From Pantoea vagans (lineage in GTDB: Bacteria > Pseudomonadota > Gammaproteobacteria > Enterobacterales > Enterobacteriaceae): DNA of 64,000 nt. The translations under genes and the position numbers were made by a program. The notes beneath the pieces are model-generated. The model saw only the letters and a list, made by a program, of their open reading frames with translations. It did not search any database and was not told the DNA's origin. The stretch lies in contig NZ_CP038853.1 in assembly GCF_004792415.1 (NCBI RefSeq), positions 3,348,001 to 3,412,000 on the forward strand. The letters run 5' to 3'. Below are positions 1-11,189 of this stretch, one piece after another. The first letter of the stretch is position 1. The number at the start of each line of letters is the position of its first letter.

Positions 1-941
1 CGCAACTTGAACGATCCCACCTGCAGGATTACCGACAGCGTTTCAACCACAAATACGCCGCCCATGATCACCAGTAAAAATTCCTGACGCAGTAACACCG
101 CGATGGTGCCCAGCGCGCCGCCTAAAGCCAGCGAGCCGACGTCACCCATAAAGACCTGAGCCGGATAGGTGTTGAACCACAGGAAGCCCAGCCCTGCCCC
201 GACGATGGCGGTACAGACAATCACCAGCTCACCGGCGTGACGCAGATAGGGAATATGAAGGTATTCAGCAAACTTTACGTTACCGGTTGCCCAGGCAACC
301 AGCGCGAAGCCCGCAGCGACAAAGACGGTTGGCATAATCGCCAGGCCATCCAGGCCATCGGTCAGATTGACCGCGTTACCCGTTCCGACAATCACAAAGT
401 AGGCCAGCAGCACATAAAACAGGCCAAGCTGCGGCATGATGTCTTTGAAAAACGGCACGACCAGTTGAGTCGCAGGGGTATCTTTGCCCGCCGCATAAAG
501 TCCGAACGCCACACCCAGCGAAATCACCGACATCCAGAAATATTTCCAGCGGGCGATCAGGCCTTTGGTGTCTTTACGCACCACTTTGCGGTAGTCATCG
601 ACAAAGCCGATGATGCCAAAGCCGACTAACACGAACAGCACGCACCAGACATAGGGGTTCGACGGATAAGCCCACATCAGCACCGAAATGGTGATGGAGG
701 TCAGAATCATGATGCCGCCCATGGTAGGCGTCCCGCGCTTACTGAAGTGCGATTCCGGACCGTCGTTACGGACGACCTGGCCAATCTGTAATTTCTGCAG
801 CCAGGCGATGAGGCGCGGCCCCATCCAGAGCGAGATAAATAACGCGGTCAGCAGGCTGACAATGGCGCGAAACGTCAGATAGGAAAAGACGTTGAAGCCC
901 GAATAAAAAGCGACCAGATGCTCGGCCAGCCAAACTAACAT
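1..941 (-). CDS. mraY: Phospho-N-acetylmuramoyl-pentapeptide-transferase MraY (3' end cut by window edge)
   Basis: MraY is an integral inner-membrane enzyme. It transfers phospho-MurNAc-pentapeptide from UDP to undecaprenyl phosphate, giving lipid I, the first membrane step of peptidoglycan synthesis. The reading frame opens with MLVWLAEHL and holds the family signatures [15 protein letters not shown] and [12 protein letters not shown], with many hydrophobic segments. About 313 of the roughly 360 residues of the E. coli enzyme are present; the C-terminus lies left of the window. The ATG at 939-941 overlaps the last codons of murF by 7 bp, so translation is probably coupled. The gene continues the dcw operon in the usual murE-murF-mraY order. 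Identification is secure; only the missing end is unknown. Confidence 0.97.
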   Translation of the reverse strand, partial: MLVWLAEHLVAFYSGFNVFSYLTFRAIVSLLTALFISLWMGPRLIAWLQKLQIGQVVRNDGPESHFSKRGTPTMGGIMILTSITISVLMWAYPSNPYVWCVLFVLVGFGIIGFVDDYRKVVRKDTKGLIARWKYFWMSVISLGVAFGLYAAGKDTPATQLVVPFFKDIMPQLGLFYVLLAYFVIVGTGNAVNLTDGLDGLAIMPTVFVAAGFALVAWATGNVKFAEYLHIPYLRHAGELVIVCTAIVGAGLGFLWFNTYPAQVFMGDVGSLALGGALGTIAVLLRQEFLLVIMGGVFVVETLSVILQVGSFKL

Positions 942-2293
942 GTTCCTTTCTCCTTTAAGCTCTGTACTACCTGCTCCATGGCGGCACTACGTGAACCTTT
1001 TATCAGGACGGTAATTTCTGAGTGTTGGGACAACAATTCTCGCAAACGTTCAGTCAGCGCCGTCTTATCGCTGAAATGTTCACCAACTCCACTGCTTTCA
1101 CTGATGAAGTGGCTGAATTTTCCACAGGTCAGTACGCGGTCAAGGCCTGCTTCGCGTGCCGCTTCACCGATTTCGCGGTGGCATTTTTCAGTCTCTTCAC
1201 CCAGTTCCGCCATATCACCTGCGACCAGCACCTGGTAACCTGGCATCTCTGACAGGACCTGGACGGCGGCGGTCATCGAGCCCACGTTAGCGTTGTAGCT
1301 GTCATCCAGCAGCAGCTGATGCGCAGAGAGGCGCACCGGGAACAGACGACCCGGCACCGACTGCAGGTTTTTCAGTCCCTGCTGAACGGCGCTAAGCGGC
1401 GCATCCACTGACAGGGCCAGTGCCGCCGCCGCCAGGGCGTTAGCAATGTTATGACGGCCCGGCAACGGCAGTACGATCTCAGCCGTGCCACGCGGTGTGT
1501 TCATCACAAAATGGGTGCCATCCTGCGCAATGCGGATATCACGGGCGGAGAAATCACACTCGGCCGCCTGCGGTGAAAAGCGCCACACGGTTTTGTCCTT
1601 CAGCGTGCTCTGCCAGTTTGGCCAGTCGTTGCTCTCCGCATTGAGAATCGCAATGCCGTTGGCCGGTAAGCCCTGAAAGATCTCACCTTTCGCTTTAGCG
1701 ACACCCGCCAGCGAACCAAAACCTTCCAGATGGGCGGCGGCCAGATTATTCACCAGCGCGCTTTCTGGTTTAACCAGGTCGGTGGTGTAGGCGATTTCGC
1801 CCTGATGATTAGCACCTAGCTCGATGACCGCATACTGATGTTCTGCGGTCAGGCGGAGCAGGGTCATCGGTACGCCATAATCATTGTTGAGATTGCCTGC
1901 GGTGTAGAGCGTCTCGCCACACTGACGCAGAATCGCTGCGGTCATCTCTTTAACCGAGGTTTTGCCGGAGGAACCGGTCAGCGCTACTACGCGGGCGGTC
2001 GACTGCTGACGAACCCAGGCACCCAGTCGGCCAAAGGCGATACGGGTATCTTCAACCACCACCTGAGGCACAGAGACAGGTAAATGCTTACTCACCAGCA
2101 GCGCCTGTGCGCCATTCGCAATGGCCTCTCCGGCGAAGTCGTGTGCATCGAAGCGTTCGCCCACCAGCGCGACAAACAGACTGCCCGCCGTCACTTTGCG
2201 GGTATCGGTGGTCACATCATTCAGGGTTAAATCGCTGCCGTGCAGCGTGCCGCCGGTAATTTCCGCCAGAGTCTTTAATGAAACCGGAATCAT
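935..2293 (-). CDS. murF: UDP-MurNAc-tripeptide:D-Ala-D-Ala ligase MurF
   Basis: MurF is the cytoplasmic ATP-dependent Mur ligase that adds D-Ala-D-Ala to UDP-MurNAc-tripeptide, completing the pentapeptide precursor. The 452 residues equal the E. coli length as recalled. A P-loop, TGSSGKTS, sits near residues 106-113, followed by the Mur-ligase central domain ([20 protein letters not shown]) and a C-terminal domain with [13 protein letters not shown]. The ATG overlaps the murE stop by 4 bp (ATGA), typical of translational coupling. The gene sits between murE and mraY in the dcw operon. Nothing in the frame looks damaged. Confidence 0.98.
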   Translation of the reverse strand: MIPVSLKTLAEITGGTLHGSDLTLNDVTTDTRKVTAGSLFVALVGERFDAHDFAGEAIANGAQALLVSKHLPVSVPQVVVEDTRIAFGRLGAWVRQQSTARVVALTGSSGKTSVKEMTAAILRQCGETLYTAGNLNNDYGVPMTLLRLTAEHQYAVIELGANHQGEIAYTTDLVKPESALVNNLAAAHLEGFGSLAGVAKAKGEIFQGLPANGIAILNAESNDWPNWQSTLKDKTVWRFSPQAAECDFSARDIRIAQDGTHFVMNTPRGTAEIVLPLPGRHNIANALAAAALALSVDAPLSAVQQGLKNLQSVPGRLFPVRLSAHQLLLDDSYNANVGSMTAAVQVLSEMPGYQVLVAGDMAELGEETEKCHREIGEAAREAGLDRVLTCGKFSHFISESSGVGEHFSDKTALTERLRELLSQHSEITVLIKGSRSAAMEQVVQSLKEKGTC

Positions 2294-3777
2294 GCTGCGC
2301 CTCTCAGCAGTGCCGCTACCGTGGCACGATCGGAGTAGTCGAGACGACGGTTGCCGATGATCTGATAATCTTCATGGCCTTTGCCCGCCACCAGCACGAT
2401 ATCGTCAGGCTGTGCCTGCATAATGGCGTTAGTGACCGCTTGCGCACGACCCGATACCACGCGGGCGCGGCCCGGATCCAGCAAACCGGTCAGAATGTCT
2501 TTTACTATCGCCTGCGGGTCTTCGCTGCGCGGATTGTCGTCGGTAATCACCACCACATCCGCAAATTGTTCAGCAATCGCCCCCATTAACGGGCGCTTGC
2601 CTTTGTCACGGTCGCCGCCGCAGCCAAACAGGCACCAGAGTTTTCCTTTGCAATGCAGACGTGCCGCTTCCAGCGCTTTTTCCAGCGCATCCGGCGTGTG
2701 GGCATAATCCACCACGACCGTCGGTTTTCCTGCAGCGCTGAACACTTCCATACGCCCGTTAACGGGCTGTAATCGTGGTGCAACGCTTATCAGCGTCGCC
2801 AGCGGATAATCCAGTGACAGCAGGGTCGCCAGCGCCAGCAGCAGATTGCTGACGTTGAACGCGCCCATCAGCGGGCTGTCGATTTCACCGTTGCCCCAGC
2901 TGGAGCTGAAACGGATATGAGCCCCGTTGTCGTGATACTCCACTGCATCGGCTTTCAGCCAGCGGCCATGGCAGCCCGATTGAAGGTTATCTTCCATGGT
3001 GACGGCAACCGCATCAGGTAAGCGCGCCAGCCAGCGACGGCCGACTTCATCATCAGCGTTAAGAATCGCCTGTCCGACCTGATGCTCAGAAAACAGTAGC
3101 CATTTGGCCGACTCATAGCTTGGCATGTCACCGTGGTAATCGAGGTGATCGCGACTGAGGTTGGTGAAGACCGCCGCGGCAAACGGCAGCGCCGCAACGC
3201 GATGCTGCACCAGACCGTGTGACGAGACTTCCATCGCGGTCAGGGTCGCCCCTTTTTCAGCGAGCTCGTGCAGCATATGCTGAACGTCCACTGCTGAACC
3301 GGTAGTATTTTCTGCAGCGACTAAGTGCCCCACCAGCCCGTTGCCGACGGTGCCCATCACTGCGCTGGTTTCACCCAGCAGCGTTGCCCACTGCGCCAGC
3401 AGCTGGGTGGTCGTGGTTTTACCGTTGGTGCCAGTGACGCCAATCAGCGTCTGCTTCTCGCCCGGCTGCTGATAAAAACGTCCTGCTAAAGCCGACAGTC
3501 GCTGATGCAGCTGTGCCAGATAGATGACCGGTACGCCGTGCATTTCACGGATTTCGCCGTCAGTCGCTTCACCTTCAGCTTCAGCCACCACGGCGGCTAC
3601 GCCCTGCGCAATCGCCTGCGGAATGAAACGGCGGCCATCAACCTGATGGCCTGCAACAGCGACAAACAGATCGCCAGACGCCGCCATGCGGCTATCCAGG
3701 GTCATGTCGCGCAATGGGCGCGCCGGCGCGCCTGGCACCCAGGGGCCGAGTAAGTCGCGCAGGTTACGATCTGTCAC
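2290..3777 (-). CDS. murE: UDP-MurNAc-L-Ala-D-Glu:meso-DAP ligase MurE
   Basis: MurE adds meso-diaminopimelate to UDP-MurNAc-L-Ala-D-Glu in the cytoplasm. Visible motifs are the P-loop GTNGKTT near residues 116-122, the Mur-ligase segment [11 protein letters not shown], and DDNPRSEDP, whose DNPR core is the known meso-DAP recognition signature. I chose the GTG at 3777, giving 495 residues. It aligns with the E. coli start ([11 protein letters not shown]) and is preceded by GAGGA five bases upstream; another in-frame GTG lies four codons earlier at 3789. Either start overlaps the end of ftsI (14 bp from 3777), implying coupled translation. The 3' end overlaps murF by 4 bp. Confidence 0.97.
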   Translation of the reverse strand: MTDRNLRDLLGPWVPGAPARPLRDMTLDSRMAASGDLFVAVAGHQVDGRRFIPQAIAQGVAAVVAEAEGEATDGEIREMHGVPVIYLAQLHQRLSALAGRFYQQPGEKQTLIGVTGTNGKTTTTQLLAQWATLLGETSAVMGTVGNGLVGHLVAAENTTGSAVDVQHMLHELAEKGATLTAMEVSSHGLVQHRVAALPFAAAVFTNLSRDHLDYHGDMPSYESAKWLLFSEHQVGQAILNADDEVGRRWLARLPDAVAVTMEDNLQSGCHGRWLKADAVEYHDNGAHIRFSSSWGNGEIDSPLMGAFNVSNLLLALATLLSLDYPLATLISVAPRLQPVNGRMEVFSAAGKPTVVVDYAHTPDALEKALEAARLHCKGKLWCLFGCGGDRDKGKRPLMGAIAEQFADVVVITDDNPRSEDPQAIVKDILTGLLDPGRARVVSGRAQAVTNAIMQAQPDDIVLVAGKGHEDYQIIGNRRLDYSDRATVAALLRGAA

Positions 3778-5533
3778 TTGATTCCTCACTTCTGTTAGTC
3801 ACCAACTCATTCCTGTCATTGGTCGTCGGTAATGCGTCCGGCTCGATGTTCATGGTACGCAGTACGCCGCCCATGATGGCACCAAACACCGGTGCAGAAA
3901 CCGCACCGCCGTAATACTTGCCGGCCTGGGGATCGTTGATCACCACCACCAGCGCGAATCGGGGATGACTGGCAGGCGCAACGCCGGCGGTATAGGCAAT
4001 GTATTTATTGACGTAGCGTCCGTCCGGCCCGACTTTTTTCGCCGTACCGGTTTTTATCGCGATGCGATAGCCCTTGATTGCCGCTTTGACACCGCCACCA
4101 CCAGGCAGCGCCACGCTTTCCATCATGTGCATCACGGTTTTCACCAGTGACTCATCGAAAACGCGTTGTCCCGCTACGGGTGGATCGACTTTGGTAATCG
4201 ACAGTGGACGGTTAATGCCATAGCTGCCAATCGTTGCGTAGACTCGCGCTAACTGTAACGGCGTTACCATTAGCCCGTAGCCGAAAGAGAAGGTGGCCCT
4301 CTCTATGTCAGACCACCGTTGTTTTTTAGGGTATAAGCCACTGCTTTCCCCGACCAGCCCCAAATTGGTCGGTTTGCCCAGTCCAAAGCGCGCGTAAGTT
4401 TCTACCAGCGCTGAGGAAGGCATCGCTAACGCCAGACGTGAAACACCGACGTTACTCGACTTCTGTAAAACCCCTGTCAGGGTCAATTCGTTGTAGCGCG
4501 CCACATCTTTGATCTCATGACCATTGACGCGGTACGGCACGGTATTCAGGACGCTGTTCTCTCTGACCACGCCGCGCTGCAGCGCGGTCATCACCACCAT
4601 CGGCTTCACGGTAGAACCCGGCTCAAAGATGTCGGTAATCGCGCGGTTACGCATCAGATCTTTTGGCGTGTTGGTGAGATTATTCGGGTTGTAAGCCGGA
4701 CTGTTGGCCATCGCCAGCACTTCACCGGTATTCACATCCACCAGCACCGCCGTACCCGATTCCGCTTTGTTAAAAGCAACGGCGTTATTCAGTTCACGGT
4801 AAACCAGCGCCTGTAAGCGCTCATCAATGCTCAGGGTCAGGTTATGGGCGGCGCGGCTGTCCACAGACGAGATATCTTCGATGACGCGACCGTAACGGTC
4901 TTTGCGCACCGTCCGCTCGCCCGGCGCACCGGTCAGCCATTTATCAAAGCTCTTCTCAATGCCTTCGATGCCCTGGCCGTCAATATTGGTAAAGCCAATC
5001 AGATGAGAGGTAACCTGTCCGGCAGGATAGTAACGACGCGACTCTTCGCGCAGATGAATACCGGGAAGTTTGAGTTTTTTGACGTATTCACCGATGGCCG
5101 GATTAACCTGGCGCGCCAGATAGACAAAGCGGCCTTTAGGGTTGGCATTAACGCGGGCCGCCAGCTGGTCAAGTGGAATAGAGAGCGCATCGGACAGTGC
5201 TTTCCAGCGGCTGTCGAGCGTTACACCACCACCGGCATGCAGCTCTTTTGGATCAGCCCAGATGGCATTAACCGGTACACTGACAGCCAGTGGGCGGCCA
5301 GCGCGATCGCTGATCATCCCGCGCGAAGTCGGCACTGCCTGAACACGTAGCGAGCGCAAATCGCCCTCTTTCACCAGCTTGCCAGGATTGATGACCTGCA
5401 GCCAGGCCACACGCGACAGCAAGCCACCCAGCGCCAGTAAAATACAGCCGCACAGCAACGCAAAACGCCAGCTTACAAAGCTGGCTTTATCTTCCGGTTT
5501 CTTTAACTTCAGCGTTCTGCCTGTGCCGCTCAT
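3764..5533 (-). CDS. ftsI: Septal peptidoglycan transpeptidase FtsI (PBP3)
   Basis: FtsI is the class B penicillin-binding protein that cross-links septal peptidoglycan during division, and the target of aztreonam and cephalexin. The 589 residues compare with 588 in E. coli. An N-terminal cytoplasmic tail is followed by one membrane anchor at about residues 23-43, a pedestal domain, and a transpeptidase domain. That domain holds the three catalytic motifs in order: STVK with the active-site serine (near 307), SSN (near 360) and KTG (in [10 protein letters not shown]). In E. coli the C-terminal tail is removed by Prc; a similar tail is present here. The gene sits between ftsL and murE and overlaps murE. 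Confidence 0.98.
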   Translation of the reverse strand: MSGTGRTLKLKKPEDKASFVSWRFALLCGCILLALGGLLSRVAWLQVINPGKLVKEGDLRSLRVQAVPTSRGMISDRAGRPLAVSVPVNAIWADPKELHAGGGVTLDSRWKALSDALSIPLDQLAARVNANPKGRFVYLARQVNPAIGEYVKKLKLPGIHLREESRRYYPAGQVTSHLIGFTNIDGQGIEGIEKSFDKWLTGAPGERTVRKDRYGRVIEDISSVDSRAAHNLTLSIDERLQALVYRELNNAVAFNKAESGTAVLVDVNTGEVLAMANSPAYNPNNLTNTPKDLMRNRAITDIFEPGSTVKPMVVMTALQRGVVRENSVLNTVPYRVNGHEIKDVARYNELTLTGVLQKSSNVGVSRLALAMPSSALVETYARFGLGKPTNLGLVGESSGLYPKKQRWSDIERATFSFGYGLMVTPLQLARVYATIGSYGINRPLSITKVDPPVAGQRVFDESLVKTVMHMMESVALPGGGGVKAAIKGYRIAIKTGTAKKVGPDGRYVNKYIAYTAGVAPASHPRFALVVVINDPQAGKYYGGAVSAPVFGAIMGGVLRTMNIEPDALPTTNDRNELVTNRSEESSDRS

Positions 5534-5549
5534 TCGCTATCTGAAATCC

Positions 5550-5870
5550 TTATTTCTGCACCACGATATTTTCTTGTGAAGGATCAACGTGCTGCAGCTG
5601 CAGCTTCTCGGTGGCGATGCGTTCAACCCGGCTATGGTCGCCCAGCGCATTCTCTTCCAGAATCAGGTTGCGCCACTCGATATCCAGCGCATCACGCTCC
5701 AGCACCAGCTGTTCGCGCTGCGCGGTCAGCAGTCGTGTTTTATGGGTGGTGGTGACCACCAGCACGGCAGACACCACCACTGCGATCAGCAACAGCACCG
5801 GAATCTTGCCTTTTCGCAGCAAATCCCCGCCGATGACGGCGGGCAGACTGTGGCGCTCATTACCGATCAT
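5550..5870 (-). CDS. ftsL: Cell division protein FtsL
   Basis: FtsL is a small bitopic division protein that forms the FtsQLB complex and activates FtsWI. The 106 residues contain a short cytoplasmic N-terminus, one transmembrane segment (about 20-40, [18 protein letters not shown]) and a periplasmic coiled coil with leucine heptads ([16 protein letters not shown]). The C-terminal half is almost identical to E. coli FtsL. The N-terminus is about 15 residues shorter than the 121-residue E. coli annotation. The ATG overlaps the rsmH stop by 4 bp, which supports this start. The gap to ftsI is 16 bp. Confidence 0.96.
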   Translation of the reverse strand: MIGNERHSLPAVIGGDLLRKGKIPVLLLIAVVVSAVLVVTTTHKTRLLTAQREQLVLERDALDIEWRNLILEENALGDHSRVERIATEKLQLQHVDPSQENIVVQK

Positions 5871-6808
5871 GCGTCGGTTTTCTCCGCGATACGTAATACC
5901 GAACTGCGCGCACGTGGATTCTCAGAGACTTCAGCATCACCCGGTGACATCTTGCCAAGCAGCTTCAGCTCACGCCCGCCCAGCGCTCGCAGCTGATGTT
6001 CAGTCATCGGTATCCCGGCTGGCACCTGTGGCCCGCGACTCTGATCGCGCATAAAGCGCTTCACCAGCCGATCTTCCAGTGAATGGAAGCTGATAACAGA
6101 GAGGCGCCCCTGTGGTGCCAGCACCTCAACCGCCCCTTTCAGAGCGATATCGATCTCTTCCAGTTCGCTGTTGATCCAGATACGAATGGCCTGGAAGCTG
6201 CGTGTAGCCGGATGCTTAAACTTATCTTTCACCGGCATGGCGACAGAGATCACTTCAGCCAGCTCCCGGGTTCGGGTCATCGGCTGTTCACGATTGCGCT
6301 CGACAATGGCCCGGGCAATACGTTTAGAGAATCGCTCTTCACCGTAGGTTTTCAGGACGAAAGCGATATCTGCTTCTTCCGCGTGCAGCAACCATTCTGC
6401 GGCGGAGTGACCGCGCGAAGGGTCCATGCGCATATCCAGCGGTCCGTCACGCATAAAGGAGAAGCCGCGCTCGGCGTCATCCAGTTGCGGTGATGAAACC
6501 CCCAGATCGAGTAAAATGCCGTCAATTTTTCCGACTAAATCCCGTTCAGCGACATACTCTGCCAGCGCGGAAAAAGGGCCATGAATAATTGAAAAACGCG
6601 GGTCGGTGATCTCAGCGGCAGCGGCGATAGCTTGCGGATCGCGATCGATGGCGATCAGCCTTCCCTTCTCTCCCAGTTGCGAAAGAATCAGGCGTGAATG
6701 GCCACCACGGCCAAAAGTGCCGTCGATGTAAATACCGTCTTCCCTGATATTGAGGCCGTTAACCGCCTCATCCAACAGTACGGTGGTATGTTTGAAATTT
6801 TCCTGCAT
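5867..6808 (-). CDS. rsmH: 16S rRNA m4C1402 methyltransferase RsmH
   Basis: RsmH (formerly MraW) uses S-adenosylmethionine to methylate N4 of C1402 in 16S rRNA, fine-tuning the ribosomal P site. The 313 residues match the E. coli length. The SAM-binding loop [14 protein letters not shown] is near residue 30, and the family motif [18 protein letters not shown] is near 100. [16 protein letters not shown] lies toward the C-terminus. The gene starts 2 bp after the mraZ stop and overlaps ftsL by 4 bp. It is therefore the second gene of the dcw operon. Confidence 0.98.
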   Translation of the reverse strand: MQENFKHTTVLLDEAVNGLNIREDGIYIDGTFGRGGHSRLILSQLGEKGRLIAIDRDPQAIAAAAEITDPRFSIIHGPFSALAEYVAERDLVGKIDGILLDLGVSSPQLDDAERGFSFMRDGPLDMRMDPSRGHSAAEWLLHAEEADIAFVLKTYGEERFSKRIARAIVERNREQPMTRTRELAEVISVAMPVKDKFKHPATRSFQAIRIWINSELEEIDIALKGAVEVLAPQGRLSVISFHSLEDRLVKRFMRDQSRGPQVPAGIPMTEHQLRALGGRELKLLGKMSPGDAEVSENPRARSSVLRIAEKTDA

Positions 6809-6810
6809 AG

Positions 6811-7269
6811 CTATAGCGACAAGTCCTGCAACCGCTCAGATAAAGGCTCCTGAGCCGACTGTTCTGCGTCAATATCGTCCCTGACTTGTTGATACCAGGT
6901 CTGTTCATCCCACAGCTCAAACTTGTTGAACTGTCCAACCAGCATCACTTCTTTGGTTAATTTTGCATGCTGCCGAAGCGTATTTGCCAGCAGCAGGCGG
7001 CCTGCATTGTCCATCTGACATTCACTGGCATGTCCCAGCAGCAAACGCTGCACGCGGCGCTCAAGCGGATTCATGCTGGAAAGGCGTGCCAGCTTTTTTT
7101 CAATGATTTCCCATTCGGGCAGGGTATAAAGCAACAGGCATGGCTGGTGGAGGTCGATGGTACAGACCATCTGCCCCTGAGATTCCCCAATCAGCAAATC
7201 GCGATATCGCATGGGTACGGCGAGCCGCCCTTTGCTGTCGAGATTGACTAACGTTGCTCCGCGGAACAT
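6811..7269 (-). CDS. mraZ: Transcriptional regulator MraZ
   Basis: MraZ is a DNA-binding protein of the AbrB/SpoVT swapped-hairpin fold that represses the dcw promoter upstream of itself. The 152 residues equal the E. coli length. Two tandem MraZ repeats can be seen, each beginning near an [10 protein letters not shown] or [10 protein letters not shown] core (about residues 9-18 and 84-93). The ATG is preceded by a strong GGAGGAGAG Shine-Dalgarno sequence. It is the first gene of the dcw operon. Direct operator repeats lie just upstream (see the separate entry). Confidence 0.98.
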   Translation of the reverse strand: MFRGATLVNLDSKGRLAVPMRYRDLLIGESQGQMVCTIDLHQPCLLLYTLPEWEIIEKKLARLSSMNPLERRVQRLLLGHASECQMDNAGRLLLANTLRQHAKLTKEVMLVGQFNKFELWDEQTWYQQVRDDIDAEQSAQEPLSERLQDLSL

Positions 7270-7289
7270 GCCAGTCTCTCCTCCTGGTC

Positions 7290-7323
7290 ACCCATTTACG
7301 CCACTTTATCCCACTTTTTACCA
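7290..7323 (-). promoter_or_regulatory. MraZ operator repeats upstream of mraZ
   Basis: On the minus strand, TGGTA (7319-7323), TGGGA (7309-7313) and TGGCG (7299-7303) recur at exactly 10-bp spacing. A fourth copy, TGGGT (7290-7294), follows 9 bp further. This matches the known E. coli MraZ target of TGGGN repeats separated by 5 bp. The array sits between the dcw promoter and the mraZ start codon, as expected for autorepression. Confidence 0.85.
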
Positions 7324-7331
7324 CGAAACGA

Positions 7332-7360
7332 GTTTAAGGATCCCATGAAATCCTTGTCAA
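7332..7360 (-). promoter_or_regulatory. dcw operon promoter (Pmra)
   Basis: On the minus strand, TTGACA (7355-7360) is separated by 17 bp from TTAAAC (7332-7337), a near-consensus sigma-70 promoter. It lies immediately upstream of the MraZ repeats and fits the strong Pmra promoter that drives the dcw cluster in E. coli. Confidence 0.85.
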
Positions 7361-7727
7361 GCCGGAGCGGTAGTTGAATATCACTCTTTACAGAGCGCAA
7401 AATTAATCTCTGGCGACGATATAAACGAATAAAAAGGGAAAGTAAAAATTAAGCCAATGAATACCTGAATAAAAATAAGGTCCCACGAAAAAACGACTAA
7501 AAATGAAACAATATGAAGCGCTGAATATTTATCGTAGTTTCTGAGACAGCGGCGGCATTTTAGGGGATTTCCGAAAGGAAGCACAGCAGCTTCAGGCGAG
7601 ACGGGGCAGGAAGTTTGTTGAAGTTGTAAGCAGATAATAAAAATAAGCCTGTCGACTTTGTTAGATTTGATGAGCAGAATTTACGCTTTTTTACGTCGAC
7701 CTGTTTATTTAATCAGTACATCACGGA
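7361..7727. other. Non-coding, AT-rich gap between the dcw promoter and cra
   Basis: About 370 bp with no supported gene. The stretch is AT-rich compared with its surroundings. A 67-codon minus-strand frame at 7381-7584 is hydrophobic by composition but has no convincing Shine-Dalgarno sequence or recognisable family, so I do not call it. Confidence 0.6.
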
Positions 7728-7759
7728 AATAAAATGGGCGGGCAGCATAATACTGCCCG
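7728..7759 (-). terminator. Probable cra terminator
   Basis: On the minus strand, CGGGCAG and CTGCCCG form a perfect 7-bp stem (7753-7759 with 7739-7745) around a 7-nt loop. A T-rich stretch (CCATTTTATTT) follows it. The stem ends just after the cra stop codon. The T-tract is interrupted, so efficiency is uncertain. Confidence 0.6.
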
Positions 7760-7763
7760 TTAC

Positions 7764-8774
7764 TCATTTAACTTTTCTGCTTAATTGTCCGCGACGGTAT
7801 AAATTACGACGAATGCGGGTTAAACCCGGTTTCGGTTTTCTGGGTTCATCCAGCGAGGCTAAAACTAATTCCAGTACACGCTCTGCCACGTCACGATGAC
7901 GCTGACCCACCGCCAGTACCGGACACTCAAGAAAGTCCAGTAATTCGTGGTCGCCAAAGGTAGCAATAGCCAGCTCGGTCGGCAGCCTTCCGTCACGTTT
8001 CAGCGTCACATCCATGACACCCTGCAGCAGACCAAATGAGGTGGTAAACAGCGCCTCCGGCATCGGGTGATCTTCAAGGTATTTTTCAAACAGCGCGGCA
8101 GCGGCTGTGCGTTCGAAGCTGTTGCAATAGATATAGTCAATCGGACGGGGATCGTCTTTCCAGGCATCGCGGAACCCCATCTCCCGCAGGAAACTTACTG
8201 AGAGCTCAGGTAACGCGCCAAGGAACAGCACATTTTTAACCTCAAGCTGACGCAGTTCAGCGGCCAGCGTCTGTGCATCATCCTGATCGGCACCCACTAC
8301 GCTGGTAAAATGTTCACGATCCAGCGCGCGGTCTAACGCAATAATCGGCAGGGGATCGTTGATCCAGCGCTGATAAAAGGGATGCTCTGGCGGTAATGAG
8401 GTAGAGACGATAATCGCATCGACCTGCCGCTGTAACAGATGTTCAATGCAGCGCATCTCGTTATCAGGCTGGTCTTCAGAACAGGCGATCAGCAGCTGAT
8501 AGCCGCGCTGACGCGCCTGGCGCTCCAGATAGTTCGCAATACGGGTATAGCTGGTATTTTCCAGATCGGGAATCACTAACCCAATGGAGCGCGTTCGCCC
8601 GGCGCGTAGCCCGGCAGCCACCGCATTAGGGTGATAATTATGCTCACGTACCACCGCCATGACTTTCTCAACGGTTTTGTCGCTGACACGATACTGCCGC
8701 GCTTTACCATTGATCACATAACTGGCCGTGGTGCGCGACACGCCTGCCAAACGCGCAATTTCATCCAGTTTCAC
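7764..8774 (-). CDS. cra: Catabolite repressor/activator Cra (FruR)
   Basis: Cra is a LacI-family regulator that represses glycolytic genes and activates gluconeogenic genes; fructose-1-phosphate or fructose-1,6-bisphosphate relieves binding. The 336 residues compare with 334 in E. coli. The N-terminal helix-turn-helix [20 protein letters not shown] and hinge are nearly identical to E. coli Cra. The periplasmic-binding-like effector domain follows ([28 protein letters not shown]). The gene is monocistronic on the minus strand between ilvH and the dcw cluster, as in E. coli. Confidence 0.98.
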   Translation of the reverse strand: MKLDEIARLAGVSRTTASYVINGKARQYRVSDKTVEKVMAVVREHNYHPNAVAAGLRAGRTRSIGLVIPDLENTSYTRIANYLERQARQRGYQLLIACSEDQPDNEMRCIEHLLQRQVDAIIVSTSLPPEHPFYQRWINDPLPIIALDRALDREHFTSVVGADQDDAQTLAAELRQLEVKNVLFLGALPELSVSFLREMGFRDAWKDDPRPIDYIYCNSFERTAAAALFEKYLEDHPMPEALFTTSFGLLQGVMDVTLKRDGRLPTELAIATFGDHELLDFLECPVLAVGQRHRDVAERVLELVLASLDEPRKPKPGLTRIRRNLYRRGQLSRKVK

Positions 8775-8911
8775 GATAACCCCACCATCAAATCCGCTTT
8801 AACGGCAAAAATAGCCGCAGTTAAGCTATGGATAACTTATGACTATCATCTAACAGCAGAAAAGTGCGCGGAGCAACCGCTTTTCTGAATGTAACCCGCC
8901 TGGCGCATAAA

Positions 8912-8941
8912 AAATAAAAAAACCCGGCATTTCGCCGGGTT
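8912..8941 (-). terminator. ilvIH operon terminator
   Basis: On the minus strand, AACCCGGC and GCCGGGTT (8934-8941 with 8921-8928) form a perfect 8-bp stem around a 5-nt loop, followed by a long T-rich run. It lies about 30 bp after the ilvH stop and is a classic intrinsic terminator. Confidence 0.92.
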
Positions 8942-8970
8942 AGGTGAGGATTGATGATGACGGAGCGTAA

Positions 8971-9462
8971 TTAACGCATGATGCGATCGCCACGTGAAAC
9001 GCCCACGATCCCGGAGCGTGCCACTTCAACAATTTCGGCAACATCGCGGACGGTATTCAGGAAGGCGTCCAGTTTGTCACTGGTGCCTGCAAGCTGAACC
9101 GTGTACAGCGTCGGCGTCACGTCAATGATCTGACCGCGGAAGATCTCGGCGTTTCGTTTCACCTCTTCACGGCCATAACCGCTGGCCTGAATCTTCACCA
9201 GCATGATTTCGCGCTCAACATAGGCACCCTGCCCCAGTTCGGTAACGCGCAGCACATCCACCAGCTTGTGCAGCTGCTTTTCAATCTGCTCCAGCACCTT
9301 CTGATCGCCCACCGTCTGAATGGTCATCCGCGACAGCGTCGGATCGTCGGTCGGTGCCACAGTCAGGCTTTCAATGTTATAGCCGCGCTGCGAAAACAGA
9401 CCGACGACACGGGATAATGCGCCGGATTCGTTCTCCAGCAGAACTGATAAAATGCGACGCAT
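8971..9462 (-). CDS. ilvH: Acetolactate synthase III regulatory subunit IlvH
   Basis: IlvH is the small subunit of acetohydroxyacid synthase III and confers valine feedback inhibition. I chose the ATG at 9460-9462 ([16 protein letters not shown]), giving 163 residues as in E. coli; the frame is open 10 codons further upstream into ilvI. An N-terminal ACT domain (about residues 4-78, with [13 protein letters not shown]) is followed by the C-terminal regulatory domain ([17 protein letters not shown]). The start lies 2 bp after the ilvI stop, so the two subunits are probably made from coupled translation. Confidence 0.98.
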   Translation of the reverse strand: MRRILSVLLENESGALSRVVGLFSQRGYNIESLTVAPTDDPTLSRMTIQTVGDQKVLEQIEKQLHKLVDVLRVTELGQGAYVEREIMLVKIQASGYGREEVKRNAEIFRGQIIDVTPTLYTVQLAGTSDKLDAFLNTVRDVAEIVEVARSGIVGVSRGDRIMR

Positions 9463-9464
9463 AA

Positions 9465-11189
9465 TTATGTCCTCTCCGTTTTGCTTAACCACATCTCATC
9501 CATGCTGCCACCGCGAATCTGCATCGGGTAAACGTGCTCGCTACCGTCAACGGTGACATCCACAAACACCAGACGTCCTTTCGCCAGCGTTTCCAGCGCC
9601 AGCGTCAGCTTCTCTTCCAGCTCAGCCGGATGTTCAATCGCGATGCCGACATGACCGTAGGCTTCCGCCAGACGCACGAAGTCAGGCAGCGACTCCATAT
9701 AAGACTGGGAGTGACGACCGGAATAGATCATATCCTGCCACTGCTTCACCATGCCCAGCACCCGGTTATTCAGGTTCAGCACCAGCACCGGCAGATCGTA
9801 CTGCAGTGCGGTAGAGAGCTCCTGAATGTTCATCTGGATACTGCCATCGCCCGTTACGCAGATGACGGTCTCTTCCGGCAGCGCCATCTTCACGCCCAGC
9901 GCAGCAGGCAGGCCAAAGCCCATGGTGCCCAGACCGCCGGAGTTGATCCAGCGGCGCGGTTTGTCGAAAGGATAATAGAGCGCAGCAAACATCTGATGCT
10001 GGCCCACATCCGACGTGACGTACGCATCGCCTTTGGTCAGACGGCTGATGGTTTCAATCACGGCCTGGGGCTTAATTTTGTCGCTGGTGCGATCAAACTC
10101 CAGGCAGTGACGACTGCGCCAGCCTTCGATCGCCTGCCACCAGTCGGGCAGGCTCTCAGCACGCGATGGCGTGTCGCTTTGCGCCAGCAACTCCAGCATC
10201 TGCTGCAGTACCTGTTTCGCATCGCCCACAATCGGAATATCCGCCGCAACCGTTTTGGAAATAGAGGTAGGGTCGATATCGATGTGCATCACCGTGGCGT
10301 CAGGACAATATTTTGCCAGGTTATTAGTGGTGCGATCATCGAAGCGAACGCCAATACCAAAAATCAGGTCGGTATTGTGCATCGTCATGTTGGCTTCGTA
10401 CGTGCCGTGCATACCGAGCATGCCGACGCACTGACGGTGGGTACCCGGAAACGCGCCCAGGCCCATCAGCGAAGTTGTCACCGGAATATTCAGGCTTTCG
10501 GCCAGCTGTAACAGTTCCGCTTCGCAGCCAGCGGTGATGGCCCCGCCACCCGCGTAAATCACCGGCTTCTTCGCGGCCAGCAAGGTGGTCAGCGCGCGCT
10601 TAATCTGCCCTTTGTGGCCCTGAATGGTCGGGTTGTAGGAGCGCATGCTTACTGAATCCGGCCAGTGATAAGGCAGTTTATTAGCCGGGTTCAGAATATC
10701 TTTTGGCAGGTCGATCACCACCGGTCCCGGACGTCCGCTGGAGGCCAGCCAGAACGCCTTTTTCAGTACGGTTGGGATCTCTTCGGTGCTTTTTACCAGG
10801 AAGCTGTGCTTCACCACCGGACGAGAGATGCCGACCATGTCGCACTCCTGAAAAGCATCATAGCCAATCAGCGACGAGGGAACCTGACCCGACAGGATCA
10901 CCAGCGGAATCGAATCCATATAGGCGGTAGCGATACCGGTAATCGCATTGGTTGCACCGGGTCCCGAGGTAACCAGCACCACGCCAACTTCACCAGTAGC
11001 ACGCGCAAGACCGTCAGCCATATGCACCGCGCCCTGCTCATGGCGCACCAGAATGTGATCGATACCCCCGACGGTTTGCAGCGCATCATAGATATCTAAG
11101 ACTGCGCCACCCGGATAACCGAATACCTGCTTAACGCCCTGATCGATTAACGAACGGACGACCATTTCGGCTCCTGACAACATCTCCAT
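9465..11189 (-). CDS. ilvI: Acetolactate synthase III catalytic subunit IlvI
   Basis: IlvI is the thiamine-diphosphate- and FAD-dependent large subunit. It condenses two pyruvates, or pyruvate with 2-oxobutyrate, at the head of valine/leucine and isoleucine synthesis. The start [11 protein letters not shown] at 11187-11189 is preceded by GGAGG and gives 574 residues, the E. coli length; the open frame extends further upstream without support. Motifs include the catalytic-glutamate segment [14 protein letters not shown] and the ThDP-binding [18 protein letters not shown], which runs into [14 protein letters not shown]. Transcribed with ilvH. Confidence 0.98.
   Translation of the reverse strand: MEMLSGAEMVVRSLIDQGVKQVFGYPGGAVLDIYDALQTVGGIDHILVRHEQGAVHMADGLARATGEVGVVLVTSGPGATNAITGIATAYMDSIPLVILSGQVPSSLIGYDAFQECDMVGISRPVVKHSFLVKSTEEIPTVLKKAFWLASSGRPGPVVIDLPKDILNPANKLPYHWPDSVSMRSYNPTIQGHKGQIKRALTTLLAAKKPVIYAGGGAITAGCEAELLQLAESLNIPVTTSLMGLGAFPGTHRQCVGMLGMHGTYEANMTMHNTDLIFGIGVRFDDRTTNNLAKYCPDATVMHIDIDPTSISKTVAADIPIVGDAKQVLQQMLELLAQSDTPSRAESLPDWWQAIEGWRSRHCLEFDRTSDKIKPQAVIETISRLTKGDAYVTSDVGQHQMFAALYYPFDKPRRWINSGGLGTMGFGLPAALGVKMALPEETVICVTGDGSIQMNIQELSTALQYDLPVLVLNLNNRVLGMVKQWQDMIYSGRHSQSYMESLPDFVRLAEAYGHVGIAIEHPAELEEKLTLALETLAKGRLVFVDVTVDGSEHVYPMQIRGGSMDEMWLSKTERT

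Noticed and set aside
237..629. 130-codon plus-strand frame inside mraY
   Set aside because: It is the antisense shadow of mraY; composition follows the complementary coding frame and no family is recognisable.
7381..7584. 67-codon minus-strand frame between mraZ and cra
   Set aside because: It lies in AT-rich non-coding DNA, has no convincing Shine-Dalgarno sequence and resembles no known protein.
9534..10511. 325-codon plus-strand frame opposite ilvI
   Set aside because: It is a long antisense shadow of a GC-rich conserved gene, rich in His/Arg/Gln as such shadows are.
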